NCBI GenBank assembly: GCA_910574345.1
Contig: CAJSZV010000001.1
Span: 41,126 to 105,125 of the forward strand
DNA from: Clostridiaceae bacterium
GTDB lineage: Bacteria > Bacillota > Clostridia > Lachnospirales > Lachnospiraceae
Direction: 5' to 3'
Length of the DNA: 64,000 nt
Position 1 is the stretch's first letter. Each line of letters begins with the position of its first letter. The position numbers and the translations under genes are program-made. Below, piece after piece: positions 1 through 8,118 of this stretch. The notes under the pieces are model-generated. The model saw only the letters and a list, made by a program, of their open reading frames with translations, was not told where the DNA came from and searched no databases.

Positions 1-2440
1 AGCGCCAGCACCAGTATATCCCAGAGTGAGAGTGAAAGCGCCAGTACCAGTTTGTCTCAAAGTGAGAGCGTAAGCACAAGCCTGTCTCAGAGTGCGAGCG
101 CCAGCACGAGCTTGTCGCAGAGTGAAAGTGCCAGCACGAGCCTGTCCCAGAGTGAAAGCGCTAGTACGAGTTTGTCCCAGAGTGAGAGTGTAAGTACGAG
201 CATATCTCAAAGTGAAAGTGCGAGCACGAGTTTGTCTCAGAGTGCGAGCGCCAGCACGAGCCTGTCCCAGAGTGAAAGCGCTAGTACAAGTTTGTCTCAG
301 AGCGAGAGTGTAAGCACGAGCATATCTCAAAGTGAAAGTGCGAGCACGAGTTTGTCTCAGAGTGAGAGCGCGAGCACGAGCCTGTCTCAGAGTGAGAGTG
401 TAAGCACGAGCATATCTCAAAGTGAAAGCGCGAGCACGAGTTTGTCTCAGAGTGAGAGCGCGAGCACGAGTCTGTCGCAGAGTGAAAGTGTAAGCACAAG
501 CATATCTCAAAGTGAAAGCGCGAGCACGAGTTTGTCTCAGAGTGAGAGCGCGAGCACGAGTCTGTCGCAGAGTGAAAGTGTAAGCACAAGCATATCTCAA
601 AGTGAAAGCGCGAGCACGAGTTTGTCTCAGAGTGAGAGTGTAAGCACGAGCATATCTCAAAGTGAAAGTGCCAGCACGAGTTTGTCTCAGAGTGAGAGCG
701 CGAGCACGAGTCTGTCGCAGAGTGAAAGTGTAAGCACAAGCATATCTCAAAGTGAAAGCGCGAGCACGAGTTTGTCTCAGAGTGAGAGCGCGAGCACGAG
801 TCTGTCGCAGAGTGAAAGTGTAAGCACAAGCATATCTCAAAGTGAAAGCGCGAGCACGAGTTTGTCTCAGAGTGAGAGCGTAAGCACGAGCATATCTCAA
901 AGTGAAAGCGCGAGCACGAGTCTGTCTCAGAGTGAGAGTGTAAGCACGAGCATATCTCAAAGTGAAAGTGCGAGCACGAGTTTGTCGCAGAGCGAGAGTG
1001 CCAGCACGAGTTTATCTCAAAGTGAAAGTGCCAGCACGAGCCTGTCGCAGAGCGAGAGTGTAAGCACGAGCATATCTCAAAGTGAAAGTGCGAGCACGAG
1101 TTTGTCTCAGAGTGAGAGTGTAAGCACGAGCATATCTCAAAGCGAAAGTGCCAGCACGAGCCTGTCTCAAAGTGAAAGCGCTAGTACAAGTTTGTCTCAG
1201 AGCGAGAGTGTAAGCACGAGCATATCTCAAAGTGAAAGCGCTAGTACAAGTTTGTCTCAGAGTGAGAGTGTAAGCACGAGCATATCTCAAAGTGAAAGTG
1301 CCAGCACGAGTTTATCTCAAAGTGAAAGCGCGAGCACGAGTTTGTCTCAGAGTGAGAGTGTAAGCACGAGTATATCTCAAAGTGAAAGCGCTAGTACGAG
1401 TTTGTCGCAGAGTGAAAGTGTAAGCACAAGCATATCTCAAAGTGAAAGTGCGAGCACGAGTTTGTCTCAGAGTGAGAGTGTAAGCACGAGCATATCTCAA
1501 AGTGAAAGTGCCAGCACCAGTTTATCTCAGAGTGAAAGTGCCAGCACGAGTTTGTCTCAGAGTGAGAGTGCCAGCACGAGTATATCTCAAAGTGAAAGCG
1601 CGAGCACGAGCCTGTCGCAGAGCGAGAGTGTAAGCACGAGTATATCTCAAAGTGAAAGCGCGAGCACGAGTTTGTCTCAGAGTGAGAGTGTCAGCACGAG
1701 CATATCTCAAAGTGAAAGTGCGAGCACGAGTCTGTCGCAGAGTGAAAGTGTAAGCACAAGCATATCTCAAAGTGAAAGCGCGAGCACGAGTTTGTCTCAG
1801 AGTGAGAGCGTAAGCACGAGCATATCTCAAAGTGAAAGCGCGAGCACGAGTCTGTCTCAGAGTGAGAGTGTCAGCACGAGCATATCTCAAAGTGAAAGTG
1901 CGAGCACGAGTTTGTCGCAGAGCGAGAGTGCCAGCACGAGTTTATCTCAAAGTGAAAGTGCGAGCACGAGCCTGTCGCAGAGCGAGAGTGTAAGCACGAG
2001 CATATCTCAAAGTGAAAGTGCGAGCACGAGTTTGTCTCAGAGTGAGAGTGTAAGCACGAGCATATCTCAAAGCGAAAGTGCCAGCACGAGCCTGTCTCAA
2101 AGTGAAAGCGCTAGTACAAGTTTGTCTCAGAGCGAGAGTGTAAGCACGAGCATATCTCAAAGTGAAAGCGCTAGTACAAGTTTGTCTCAGAGTGAGAGTG
2201 TAAGCACGAGCCTATCCCAGAGCGAAAGCGCCAGCACCAGCCAGTCCCAGAGCGAGAGCATAAGTACCAGCATATCTCAAAGTGAGAGCGCCAGCACCAG
2301 CCAGTCCCAGAGTGAGAGCGCCAGCACCAGCCAGTCCCAGAGCGAGAGCATAAGTACCAGCATATCTCAAAGTGAGAGCGCCAGCACCAGCCAGTCCCAG
2401 AGTGAGAGTGCCAGCACCAGCTCGTCCCAGAGTGAGAGCG
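1..2440 (+). repeat. 30-bp coding repeat array of the SRRP (about 81 units)
   Basis: Each 30-bp unit encodes ten residues. Units alternate between Ala/Leu and Val/Ile versions, giving a strong 60-bp higher-order period. Larger blocks are also repeated: a 90-bp block occurs at 421-510 and 511-600 and again at 751-840, and roughly 802-1290 recurs at 1732-2220 (offset 930 bp, 31 units) with only a few differences. This points to recent unequal recombination within the gene. From about 2220 the unit changes to a SQSQSE type. Confidence 0.95.
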
Positions 2441-2784
2441 TAAGCACCAGTGAGCCGACCAGCACCAGTGAGTCAACAAGTGTCAGCCAGTCGACGAGCA
2501 CCAGTGAATCCACCAGGAATCCCGGAGGAGATGATCCGTCTCCGGAAGAGCCTTCTCGCTCATTTGTAACTCCGCCGGCTGAGACGGTTACCATCGTAGA
2601 TGAAGAAGTGCCTCTTGCGGTAATTGACGAGGATTATCTTGAAATTTTTGATGAGGAGGTACCTCTTGCCGGACTTCCCAAGATGGGTGATTCCTCTCTG
2701 TCTCCTAAGGGACTGCTGGGAACTATGGCAATGTCCTTCCTGGGAGCTGTGGGAATTATAAAAAGGCGGAAAGACGAAATATAA
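1..2784 (+). CDS. Serine-rich repeat glycoprotein adhesin (SRRP), 3' part
   Basis: The frame is open from base 1, so the true start lies upstream of the window; the TTG at 52 is only a repeat codon. About 80 ten-residue repeats of the type [10 protein letters not shown] / [10 protein letters not shown] run to about base 2440. A Ser/Thr/Pro/Glu-rich linker follows, then an acidic pre-anchor with two DEEVPLA-like motifs, an LPKMG sorting signal (2674-2688; variant of LPxTG), a hydrophobic segment and a KRRKDEI tail. Proteins of this family are O-glycosylated in the cytoplasm on Ser/Thr, exported by the accessory Sec system and linked to peptidoglycan by sortase. The neighbouring secY2-asp-secA2-gtf genes support this. 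Met at the fourth position of LPKMG is unusual. The N-terminal binding region is not visible, so the ligand is unknown. Confidence 0.93.
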   Translation, partial: SASTSISQSESESASTSLSQSESVSTSLSQSASASTSLSQSESASTSLSQSESASTSLSQSESVSTSISQSESASTSLSQSASASTSLSQSESASTSLSQSESVSTSISQSESASTSLSQSESASTSLSQSESVSTSISQSESASTSLSQSESASTSLSQSESVSTSISQSESASTSLSQSESASTSLSQSESVSTSISQSESASTSLSQSESVSTSISQSESASTSLSQSESASTSLSQSESVSTSISQSESASTSLSQSESASTSLSQSESVSTSISQSESASTSLSQSESVSTSISQSESASTSLSQSESVSTSISQSESASTSLSQSESASTSLSQSESASTSLSQSESVSTSISQSESASTSLSQSESVSTSISQSESASTSLSQSESASTSLSQSESVSTSISQSESASTSLSQSESVSTSISQSESASTSLSQSESASTSLSQSESVSTSISQSESASTSLSQSESVSTSISQSESASTSLSQSESVSTSISQSESASTSLSQSESASTSLSQSESASTSISQSESASTSLSQSESVSTSISQSESASTSLSQSESVSTSISQSESASTSLSQSESVSTSISQSESASTSLSQSESVSTSISQSESASTSLSQSESVSTSISQSESASTSLSQSESASTSLSQSESASTSLSQSESVSTSISQSESASTSLSQSESVSTSISQSESASTSLSQSESASTSLSQSESVSTSISQSESASTSLSQSESVSTSLSQSESASTSQSQSESISTSISQSESASTSQSQSESASTSQSQSESISTSISQSESASTSQSQSESASTSSSQSESVSTSEPTSTSESTSVSQSTSTSESTRNPGGDDPSPEEPSRSFVTPPAETVTIVDEEVPLAVIDEDYLEIFDEEVPLAGLPKMGDSSLSPKGLLGTMAMSFLGAVGIIKRRKDEI

Positions 2785-3188
2785 GTAAACCTGTATGAAA
2801 CTTTCGATGTTGCACCAGCCACCCTATGAAAGCCGATTGCTCCGCGCCTTTGGCGCTCCACAATCGCCGCTAGTATTCGTAATCCGGCCTGTCGGCCTGC
2901 TTACTCATACCAGCTTGGTTGCCCGATATCCATGGTTCATCGCAAGCAAGCTTGCATTCACCATGGCTGCCGGTCAACACTTTCATAGTAAACTTCCATG
3001 CGACCTTTGACGTTGCACCAGCCACCCTATGAAAGTCGATTGCTCCGGGCTACGCCCTCACGCAATCGCCGCCAGTATTCGCAATCCAGGCTATCGCCTT
3101 ACTTGCTCATACTGGCTTGCCTGGCCGATACCCATGATTCGATGCAAGCAAGCTTGCTCTCATCATGGCTGCCGTCCAGGACTTTCAT
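2784..3188 (+). repeat. Tandem pair of ~203-bp structured repeats
   Basis: Two direct copies lie at 2784-2986 and 2987-3188, both beginning AGTAAAC and containing TTGCACCAGCCACCCTATGAAAG. The copies differ, but their stems are kept. An outer stem pairs CTATGAAAG with CTTTCATAG in each copy. An internal hairpin is GCGCC/GGCGC in copy 1 and GGGC/GCCC in copy 2. Another pairs CCATGGT with ACCATGG in copy 1 and CCATGAT with ATCATGG in copy 2. Such compensatory changes suggest selection on structure. The pair fills most of the gap between the SRRP gene and secY2, which holds no credible gene. A shorter third copy is at 30865. Confidence 0.8.
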
Positions 3189-3222
3189 AGTAAGTCAATA
3201 ACAATATTAGCGGCCATCTTTT

Positions 3223-3250
3223 TTGTGAAGGTGGTCGCTGATATTATGAT
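3223..3250 (+). promoter_or_regulatory. Predicted sigma-A promoter for the secY2 operon
   Basis: A TTGTGA -35 box (3223-3228) and a TATGAT -10 box (3245-3250) are separated by 16 bp, just after the second structured repeat and about 95 bp before secY2. The upstream stretch AGCGGCCA...TGGTCGCT can also pair. Inferred from consensus only. Confidence 0.4.
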
Positions 3251-3345
3251 ACCACGGGTTTCAGGGCCAAAAAACCTTTTACAAGCAAGTCTGCCTCAGA
3301 TTTTGCGGCCTTTTGCCCCTGGCATCGTCTTATTGGGGAGAGAGT

Positions 3346-4551
3346 ATGACGCAGACCGAAGAAAAAACACCGATTTTGAAATATAAACTTGCATATGCCA
3401 TGATCATCATACTTGTGTACCTGATTGGGAGAAGGATTCCATTATGCGGGGTTGATGTGTCTGCCCACAGAGCCGTATCCGGTGACGCGGAAACATTGCT
3501 GATACAGGCTGTCGGCGGAGATGTGAACCGATACTCCCTCTTTACTCTGGGAATGTCCCCCTATATGCTTTCCATGATTTTGATTCAGATTTTGACGGCA
3601 TTTCGCAATACCGGGAAAAAGGTCAGGCTGTCTCCGGGAAAAATGAACCGTATGCAGATTGCACTGACTATAGTTTTTGCCATATACCAGGCTGTTATGC
3701 GGGTACAGCAGCTGAAGTTTAAGGCAGACGGTGCGATGCTTCTTCTGGTCAGAACCGCTGCTGTGACGGAGATGATAGCCGGTGTCATGCTGATTATGTG
3801 GCTGTCAGGAAGAAACAGGAAGTACGGGCTGGGCGGACATACGGTCCTGATCTACATAAATATTCTGGACGGAATTTTAAAAACCCTGATACGGCACAGT
3901 ATTGCATCTCTTTTCCTGCCATTGACTGTGGCAATAGCTGTCATGGCTGTCACGCTGATAATGGAAGGCGGGGAAAAGAGGATTCCTATGCAGCGCATTT
4001 CTATCTACAATATCTATGCAGATAAGAATTATCTTGCAATTAAACTTAACCCTGTAGGGATTATGCCGGTGATGTTTTCCACAGCTTTTTTTATGCTGCC
4101 TCAGATGGCGTTCGCCGGGCTTCATCTGATTTTCCCGGAAAATGAAACCATAATCTGGTGGCAGGAGAATCTGATTTTGACAGAACTTCCAGGGATTCGG
4201 GTATACATTGTCATCCTGTATCTTCTTACGGTTGGATTTGCCATGATCATGATCAGTCCGGTCGGGATTGCAGAGCAGTTTTTAAAAGGAGGGGACAGTA
4301 TTATGAACCTTCATGCAGGGCGGGATACCAGAAGATACCTTACCAGGCAGGTTTTAGGTATCGGTTTTTTCAGTGCTACAGTGATGAGCATATGTCTTGG
4401 AATTCCCATGCTTTTGCAGTTAAAAGGCGGTATTGACAGAGAACTGGTGATGTTTCCCGCATCCGTTATGATGATGACCAGCCTGTGGTACAGCATTGAC
4501 CAGGAGTTTAAGGCTGTAAAAAGTTTTGAAACCTATAAGCCGTTTATCTAG
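3346..4551 (+). CDS. secY2: Accessory Sec translocase channel SecY2
   Basis: Membrane channel of the accessory Sec system, dedicated to export of the glycosylated SRRP. The 401-residue product has about ten hydrophobic segments and SecY-like stretches such as LIGRRIPLCGV near the N terminus and PVGIMPVMFS in the middle. Its length fits SecY2, which is shorter than housekeeping SecY (about 430). I chose the ATG at 3346 because GGGGAGAGAG sits directly upstream. An in-frame ATG at 3313 has no ribosome binding site. It is the first gene of the export operon and lies 10 bp before asp1. No Asp4/Asp5 (SecE/SecG-like) gene is seen nearby, so the channel probably uses housekeeping SecE/SecG. Confidence 0.9.
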   Translation: MTQTEEKTPILKYKLAYAMIIILVYLIGRRIPLCGVDVSAHRAVSGDAETLLIQAVGGDVNRYSLFTLGMSPYMLSMILIQILTAFRNTGKKVRLSPGKMNRMQIALTIVFAIYQAVMRVQQLKFKADGAMLLLVRTAAVTEMIAGVMLIMWLSGRNRKYGLGGHTVLIYINILDGILKTLIRHSIASLFLPLTVAIAVMAVTLIMEGGEKRIPMQRISIYNIYADKNYLAIKLNPVGIMPVMFSTAFFMLPQMAFAGLHLIFPENETIIWWQENLILTELPGIRVYIVILYLLTVGFAMIMISPVGIAEQFLKGGDSIMNLHAGRDTRRYLTRQVLGIGFFSATVMSICLGIPMLLQLKGGIDRELVMFPASVMMMTSLWYSIDQEFKAVKSFETYKPFI

Positions 4552-4560
4552 GAGGAGACG

Positions 4561-6156
4561 ATGTTACATTTTATACCAGCCTGGTATCAACAGAATACAT
4601 GGCATGAAAATGAGCAGAAGTGGTATGTGCGGCGTATGCACACAGAGTTTGACGATACGGTAAAACAGATACAGCTGTTTCACCGCAATAAGGTTTATCC
4701 GTACCGGCTTCTGCTGTTAAGTTTTTCACCTAATCTCCGCCATTTTCTTCACAGGCAGGGCGTCTATCATGCCCCATACTGGTCCTGTTTTGATGGGATT
4801 CAGGAAGTGAAGAGGACGAAAGCTGTCATATTATCCTTTCATAATATGAAGTGGCCGGCCCACACGGAGTTTGTGTACAGTCCCTTTGTGGTCACAGCCC
4901 TTTTAAAAGGGGAAAAATACGCCCAGGTGGAGTTCGGTGAGGATGGCAATCCCATTGAGATTGATATCTATAAAAACGGTATTCTTTACCGCCGCAATAT
5001 CTATGACGACCGCGGGTTTGTCTCCGCCACTACCATTTACAGAGACGGACAGCCTTTGTACCGGGATTATCTTATGGAAAACGGTGTCTGGAAACTGAGA
5101 TGCTTTCAGGATGACGGACATGTGGAAGTAAATCCTGCCTGGACCGGTTACCGTCTTGCCTATCAGGACAAGGAGCAGACCAGGACATTTGTGAGTCTTC
5201 GTTATGACAGTATGGAGCAGGTGATACGGGAGGTGCTTTCATCCTATCTGGAACTGACACAAGAGACGGATTTATTTTGTGCAGCCATGGATGGACACCA
5301 TGCCAATTTGCTCAGAGAGGTTTTAAAGGATAAAAAAGTAATCCTGTCCTTTTTCGAAAAACGCTATGATTATGAAACCCATGGACTGGATAGGGATGCT
5401 GTCGCGATGGCAGACTGCATCGTCACGGATTCCCGTGAGGCTTCCAAAAAGATCGGGGAAAGTCTCGGAGGGGCCGTAAGGAAAATTACGGATATATCGC
5501 CTTATGACACCAGGGTGGATTTCGGTATCAGCCAGCAGCTGAAGGTGCAGAAGATCCTGGTGCCTGTAGATGGTCTGAAGGAAGAAGACTTTGGCAGAAT
5601 CATCACAGTCCTGGGACAGTATCTTATGAAAAATGAAAACGCCAGGGTTCATCTCTTTACCAGGCAGGCGGAGTACGACAGAAAGGACCGGCTTTTAGAG
5701 CAGGTGCGTATGCATCTTAGATCCGCCGGTCTTATAGAAGCGTGGGGGAAAAAGGAAGAACGCCAGGGAGTCTCAGAGAATCTTGTAGACCCTGCAGATC
5801 AGATTGAGGCCCGCTTTTTTGCAGAGCAGTGTGTAGATGAATTATCCGTGAGCAAATGCATACGGGAGCAGAGAGTGATTCTGGATATGAGAGAAGCCCC
5901 CACCCTGTATCTGCAGGTCATGGCAGTCAGCGCCGGGATTCCCCTGATTACGGGATGTGAGACTCCGTTTGTAGAGCATGGCGGCAACGGAAGGGTCATT
6001 CATAGCATAGATGAACTGCCCTGTGCCCTTACTTACTATCTGGACAGTCTGTCGAACTGGAACGACGCCATGGTTTATTCCTATGAGCTTGGCAGAAAGT
6101 ACACTTCGGAGGCATTGATCAATAAGTGGAAAGAGGTTATGGATTACATTGGATAA
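4561..6156 (+). CDS. asp1: Accessory Sec system protein Asp1
   Basis: Asp1 has a glycosyltransferase-like (GT-B) fold without known catalysis. With Asp2 and Asp3 it forms a complex that guides the glycosylated SRRP to SecA2. The N terminus (FIPAWY...WH) is typical of the family, and the 531-residue length matches Asp1 of streptococci. It starts 10 bp after secY2 behind GGAGGAG, and its end overlaps the asp2 start by 8 bp, so the two are probably translationally coupled. Operon position (secY2-asp1-asp2-asp3-secA2) is the canonical order. Confidence 0.9.
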   Translation: MLHFIPAWYQQNTWHENEQKWYVRRMHTEFDDTVKQIQLFHRNKVYPYRLLLLSFSPNLRHFLHRQGVYHAPYWSCFDGIQEVKRTKAVILSFHNMKWPAHTEFVYSPFVVTALLKGEKYAQVEFGEDGNPIEIDIYKNGILYRRNIYDDRGFVSATTIYRDGQPLYRDYLMENGVWKLRCFQDDGHVEVNPAWTGYRLAYQDKEQTRTFVSLRYDSMEQVIREVLSSYLELTQETDLFCAAMDGHHANLLREVLKDKKVILSFFEKRYDYETHGLDRDAVAMADCIVTDSREASKKIGESLGGAVRKITDISPYDTRVDFGISQQLKVQKILVPVDGLKEEDFGRIITVLGQYLMKNENARVHLFTRQAEYDRKDRLLEQVRMHLRSAGLIEAWGKKEERQGVSENLVDPADQIEARFFAEQCVDELSVSKCIREQRVILDMREAPTLYLQVMAVSAGIPLITGCETPFVEHGGNGRVIHSIDELPCALTYYLDSLSNWNDAMVYSYELGRKYTSEALINKWKEVMDYIG

Positions 6157-7657
6157 GATTCAGGTATTACAAGTAGGGCATAAAAATTGGAAAAAAGTCT
6201 ATACATTGCCGGACAGCCTGGAGCTTTGCCATGTGAGCAGATTAAATAAACCCCTTCCGAAACTTTATGACCTGGTTTTTCTGGACAGGACTTTAAATGA
6301 CAGAGAGGCAGACCTGCTCCACAAAGCTACAAAGGCCTATACCCTGTTTGTGACAGACCAGGCAGAGATGACAGACAGAATGGAATGGCTTTATAAAAGC
6401 AAAAAAGGGAGAAGGATTCCGGAGGCGGATATTCAGGGATTCCTGCTTCACGAGGCGAGAAATTATTTTTCAAAACCTTATGGAGAGAAGTTTAAACCAT
6501 ATCATGTGGCCATTGCCCAGGGCTTTCACGGCAGCGTAAAGTGGGAGGGCAGTTACTGTGTCCGCCTGAATGGAGATTTTGGAACAGAATTCAACCAGGC
6601 AGTATACTGGAGAAACAATATTCCTCTGTTCGAAGGTCAATGTCTCGATCTGTGGCTGGAGTATCAAAAGGATGAACAGGTATCCATTGCGCTGTCAGTG
6701 ATTCAGTTTGTGAACGGAGGCCTTGCCGATGTTCAGCAAAAGTGGAGGTTCTCAGAGGAAGAACTGGAACGGGAAGTTCAGATCGACAATCAATCTTCCG
6801 ATGGTATTCTTTTCGTCTCTGTTTTAGCCAAAGGAAGGGGAGAACTTCGGATTATAGGGCTTCATAACAGGTATTCCAGGAGAGGATGGGGACTTTTTCT
6901 CCCTGGAGGAGAACGGTATATTACCTCGAAACGGGAAGAAGTATTCTGTTATTTTGATCCGGGGGATATGAAGCCGCCTTTGAATGTGTATTTTTCCGGT
7001 TATAAAACCGTAGAAGGATTTGAGGCTTACCATCTGATACGAAGTATGGGCTGCCCGTTTCTTCTGATCGCCGAGGCCAGACTGGAAGGCGGATGCTTCT
7101 ATATGGGGTCAGAGGAATATGAATCTATGCTGTGCGGCGCCATCATGAAGTATATGAAGGAGCTTGGGTTTACACCGGATCAGGTTATCCTGTCAGGGAT
7201 TTCCATGGGAAGCTTCGGAGCCATGTATTACGGATGTGATATCAGGCCCTATGCCGTTCTTTTAGCAAAGCCTTTGCTGAGTATCGGCATGGTGGCTGCA
7301 AAAGAGAAGCTTTACCGTCCAGGCGGATTTTCCACATCTCTTGATATTTTAAGGTATTTGTATGGCAGTGCAGATGAAGAGGCAGTGGAGAGGCTGAACA
7401 AACGGTTCTGGGATAAATTCGACAGGACGGACTGGAAAGAATCTCAAATTATTGCCTCTTATATGATCGAAGATGATTATGATGATTCTGCTTATCCGGG
7501 GCTTTTGTCCCATCTCCATTCCGACGGAGTACAGTTATATGGAAAAGGGTTTCACGGCAGGCATAACGACAATTCGGACGGAGTAATAGAGTGGTTTTCC
7601 AGTCGTTTAAAACAGATATTGATAGAGGATTTCCAGAGAAAGGCGGACAGGTCATGA
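6149..7657 (+). CDS. asp2: Accessory Sec system protein Asp2 (alpha/beta hydrolase-like)
   Basis: Asp2 belongs to the accessory Sec complex. In streptococci it also O-acetylates GlcNAc on the SRRP using a Ser-Asp-His triad. The 502-residue product has the nucleophile elbow SGISMGSFG with the candidate Ser at about residue 352, and a C-terminal GFHGRHND stretch that could supply His. The start is a TTG at 6149, inside the end of asp1, with AAAGAGG about 12 nt upstream. Its stop overlaps the asp3 start (ATGA). The retained Ser suggests that the acetyltransferase function is kept. Confidence 0.9.
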   Translation: MDKIQVLQVGHKNWKKVYTLPDSLELCHVSRLNKPLPKLYDLVFLDRTLNDREADLLHKATKAYTLFVTDQAEMTDRMEWLYKSKKGRRIPEADIQGFLLHEARNYFSKPYGEKFKPYHVAIAQGFHGSVKWEGSYCVRLNGDFGTEFNQAVYWRNNIPLFEGQCLDLWLEYQKDEQVSIALSVIQFVNGGLADVQQKWRFSEEELEREVQIDNQSSDGILFVSVLAKGRGELRIIGLHNRYSRRGWGLFLPGGERYITSKREEVFCYFDPGDMKPPLNVYFSGYKTVEGFEAYHLIRSMGCPFLLIAEARLEGGCFYMGSEEYESMLCGAIMKYMKELGFTPDQVILSGISMGSFGAMYYGCDIRPYAVLLAKPLLSIGMVAAKEKLYRPGGFSTSLDILRYLYGSADEEAVERLNKRFWDKFDRTDWKESQIIASYMIEDDYDDSAYPGLLSHLHSDGVQLYGKGFHGRHNDNSDGVIEWFSSRLKQILIEDFQRKADRS

Positions 7658-8118
7658 CAGGGGAGAGATGGAGCATATATTGGAATGAATATTCCGCGGA
7701 TACCTATCTGTATGGGTCAGAGATTACATATCACCGGAAAGATGATGTGGAGTTTGTGAATAAGATGATGGCTCCTGGAACTGTGATCAAACGGTGGTAT
7801 TCCAGGACCAATTATCAGGCGCAGAAGATCGAACCGGCCCTTCCCATGATCGACGGGGAGAGCGCTTACCGGATGGTTGTCAATATTGATACTCTTCCGG
7901 GTGAGGCGTGGCTGGTGAAACTGGTGTTTTATGACAGGTATGAGACAGAAGCAGGAAATTTGATCATAAGGGATAAGGTCACGGATTTTAAATGTCCCCT
8001 TAAGACTTACAGCTATGAAATGCAGCTGATCAACGGGGGTCTTACGGGATTTCATTATCATTCTATTGTGATTCAGGAAATAACCTATGAGACAGAAGAA
8101 GCATCTGAAAGAGTTTAA
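7654..8118 (+). CDS. asp3: Accessory Sec system protein Asp3
   Basis: Asp3 is the small scaffold of the Asp1-Asp2-Asp3 complex that binds the SRRP and SecA2. The 154-residue product fits the family length. I chose the ATG at 7654, which overlaps the asp2 stop in an ATGA arrangement, over an upstream in-frame start at 7591 that would lie deep inside asp2. The sequence (NGGLTGFHYHSIVI near the C terminus) fits a beta-sandwich fold. The 3' end overlaps secA2 by 32 bp, which supports tight coupling of the whole unit. Confidence 0.85.
   Translation: MTGERWSIYWNEYSADTYLYGSEITYHRKDDVEFVNKMMAPGTVIKRWYSRTNYQAQKIEPALPMIDGESAYRMVVNIDTLPGEAWLVKLVFYDRYETEAGNLIIRDKVTDFKCPLKTYSYEMQLINGGLTGFHYHSIVIQEITYETEEASERV

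Noticed and set aside
1..2440. Possible CRISPR-like or satellite array
   Set aside because: The 30-bp units are contiguous, without unique spacers, and stay in one reading frame.
281..2594. Several long minus-strand open frames within the SRRP gene
   Set aside because: They arise because the 30-bp repeat has no stops in the other frames. Their products are simple repeats and no ribosome binding sites fit.
2795..3386. Short open frames between the SRRP gene and secY2
   Set aside because: They cover the palindromic repeats and translate both copies differently, so selection is on structure and not on protein.
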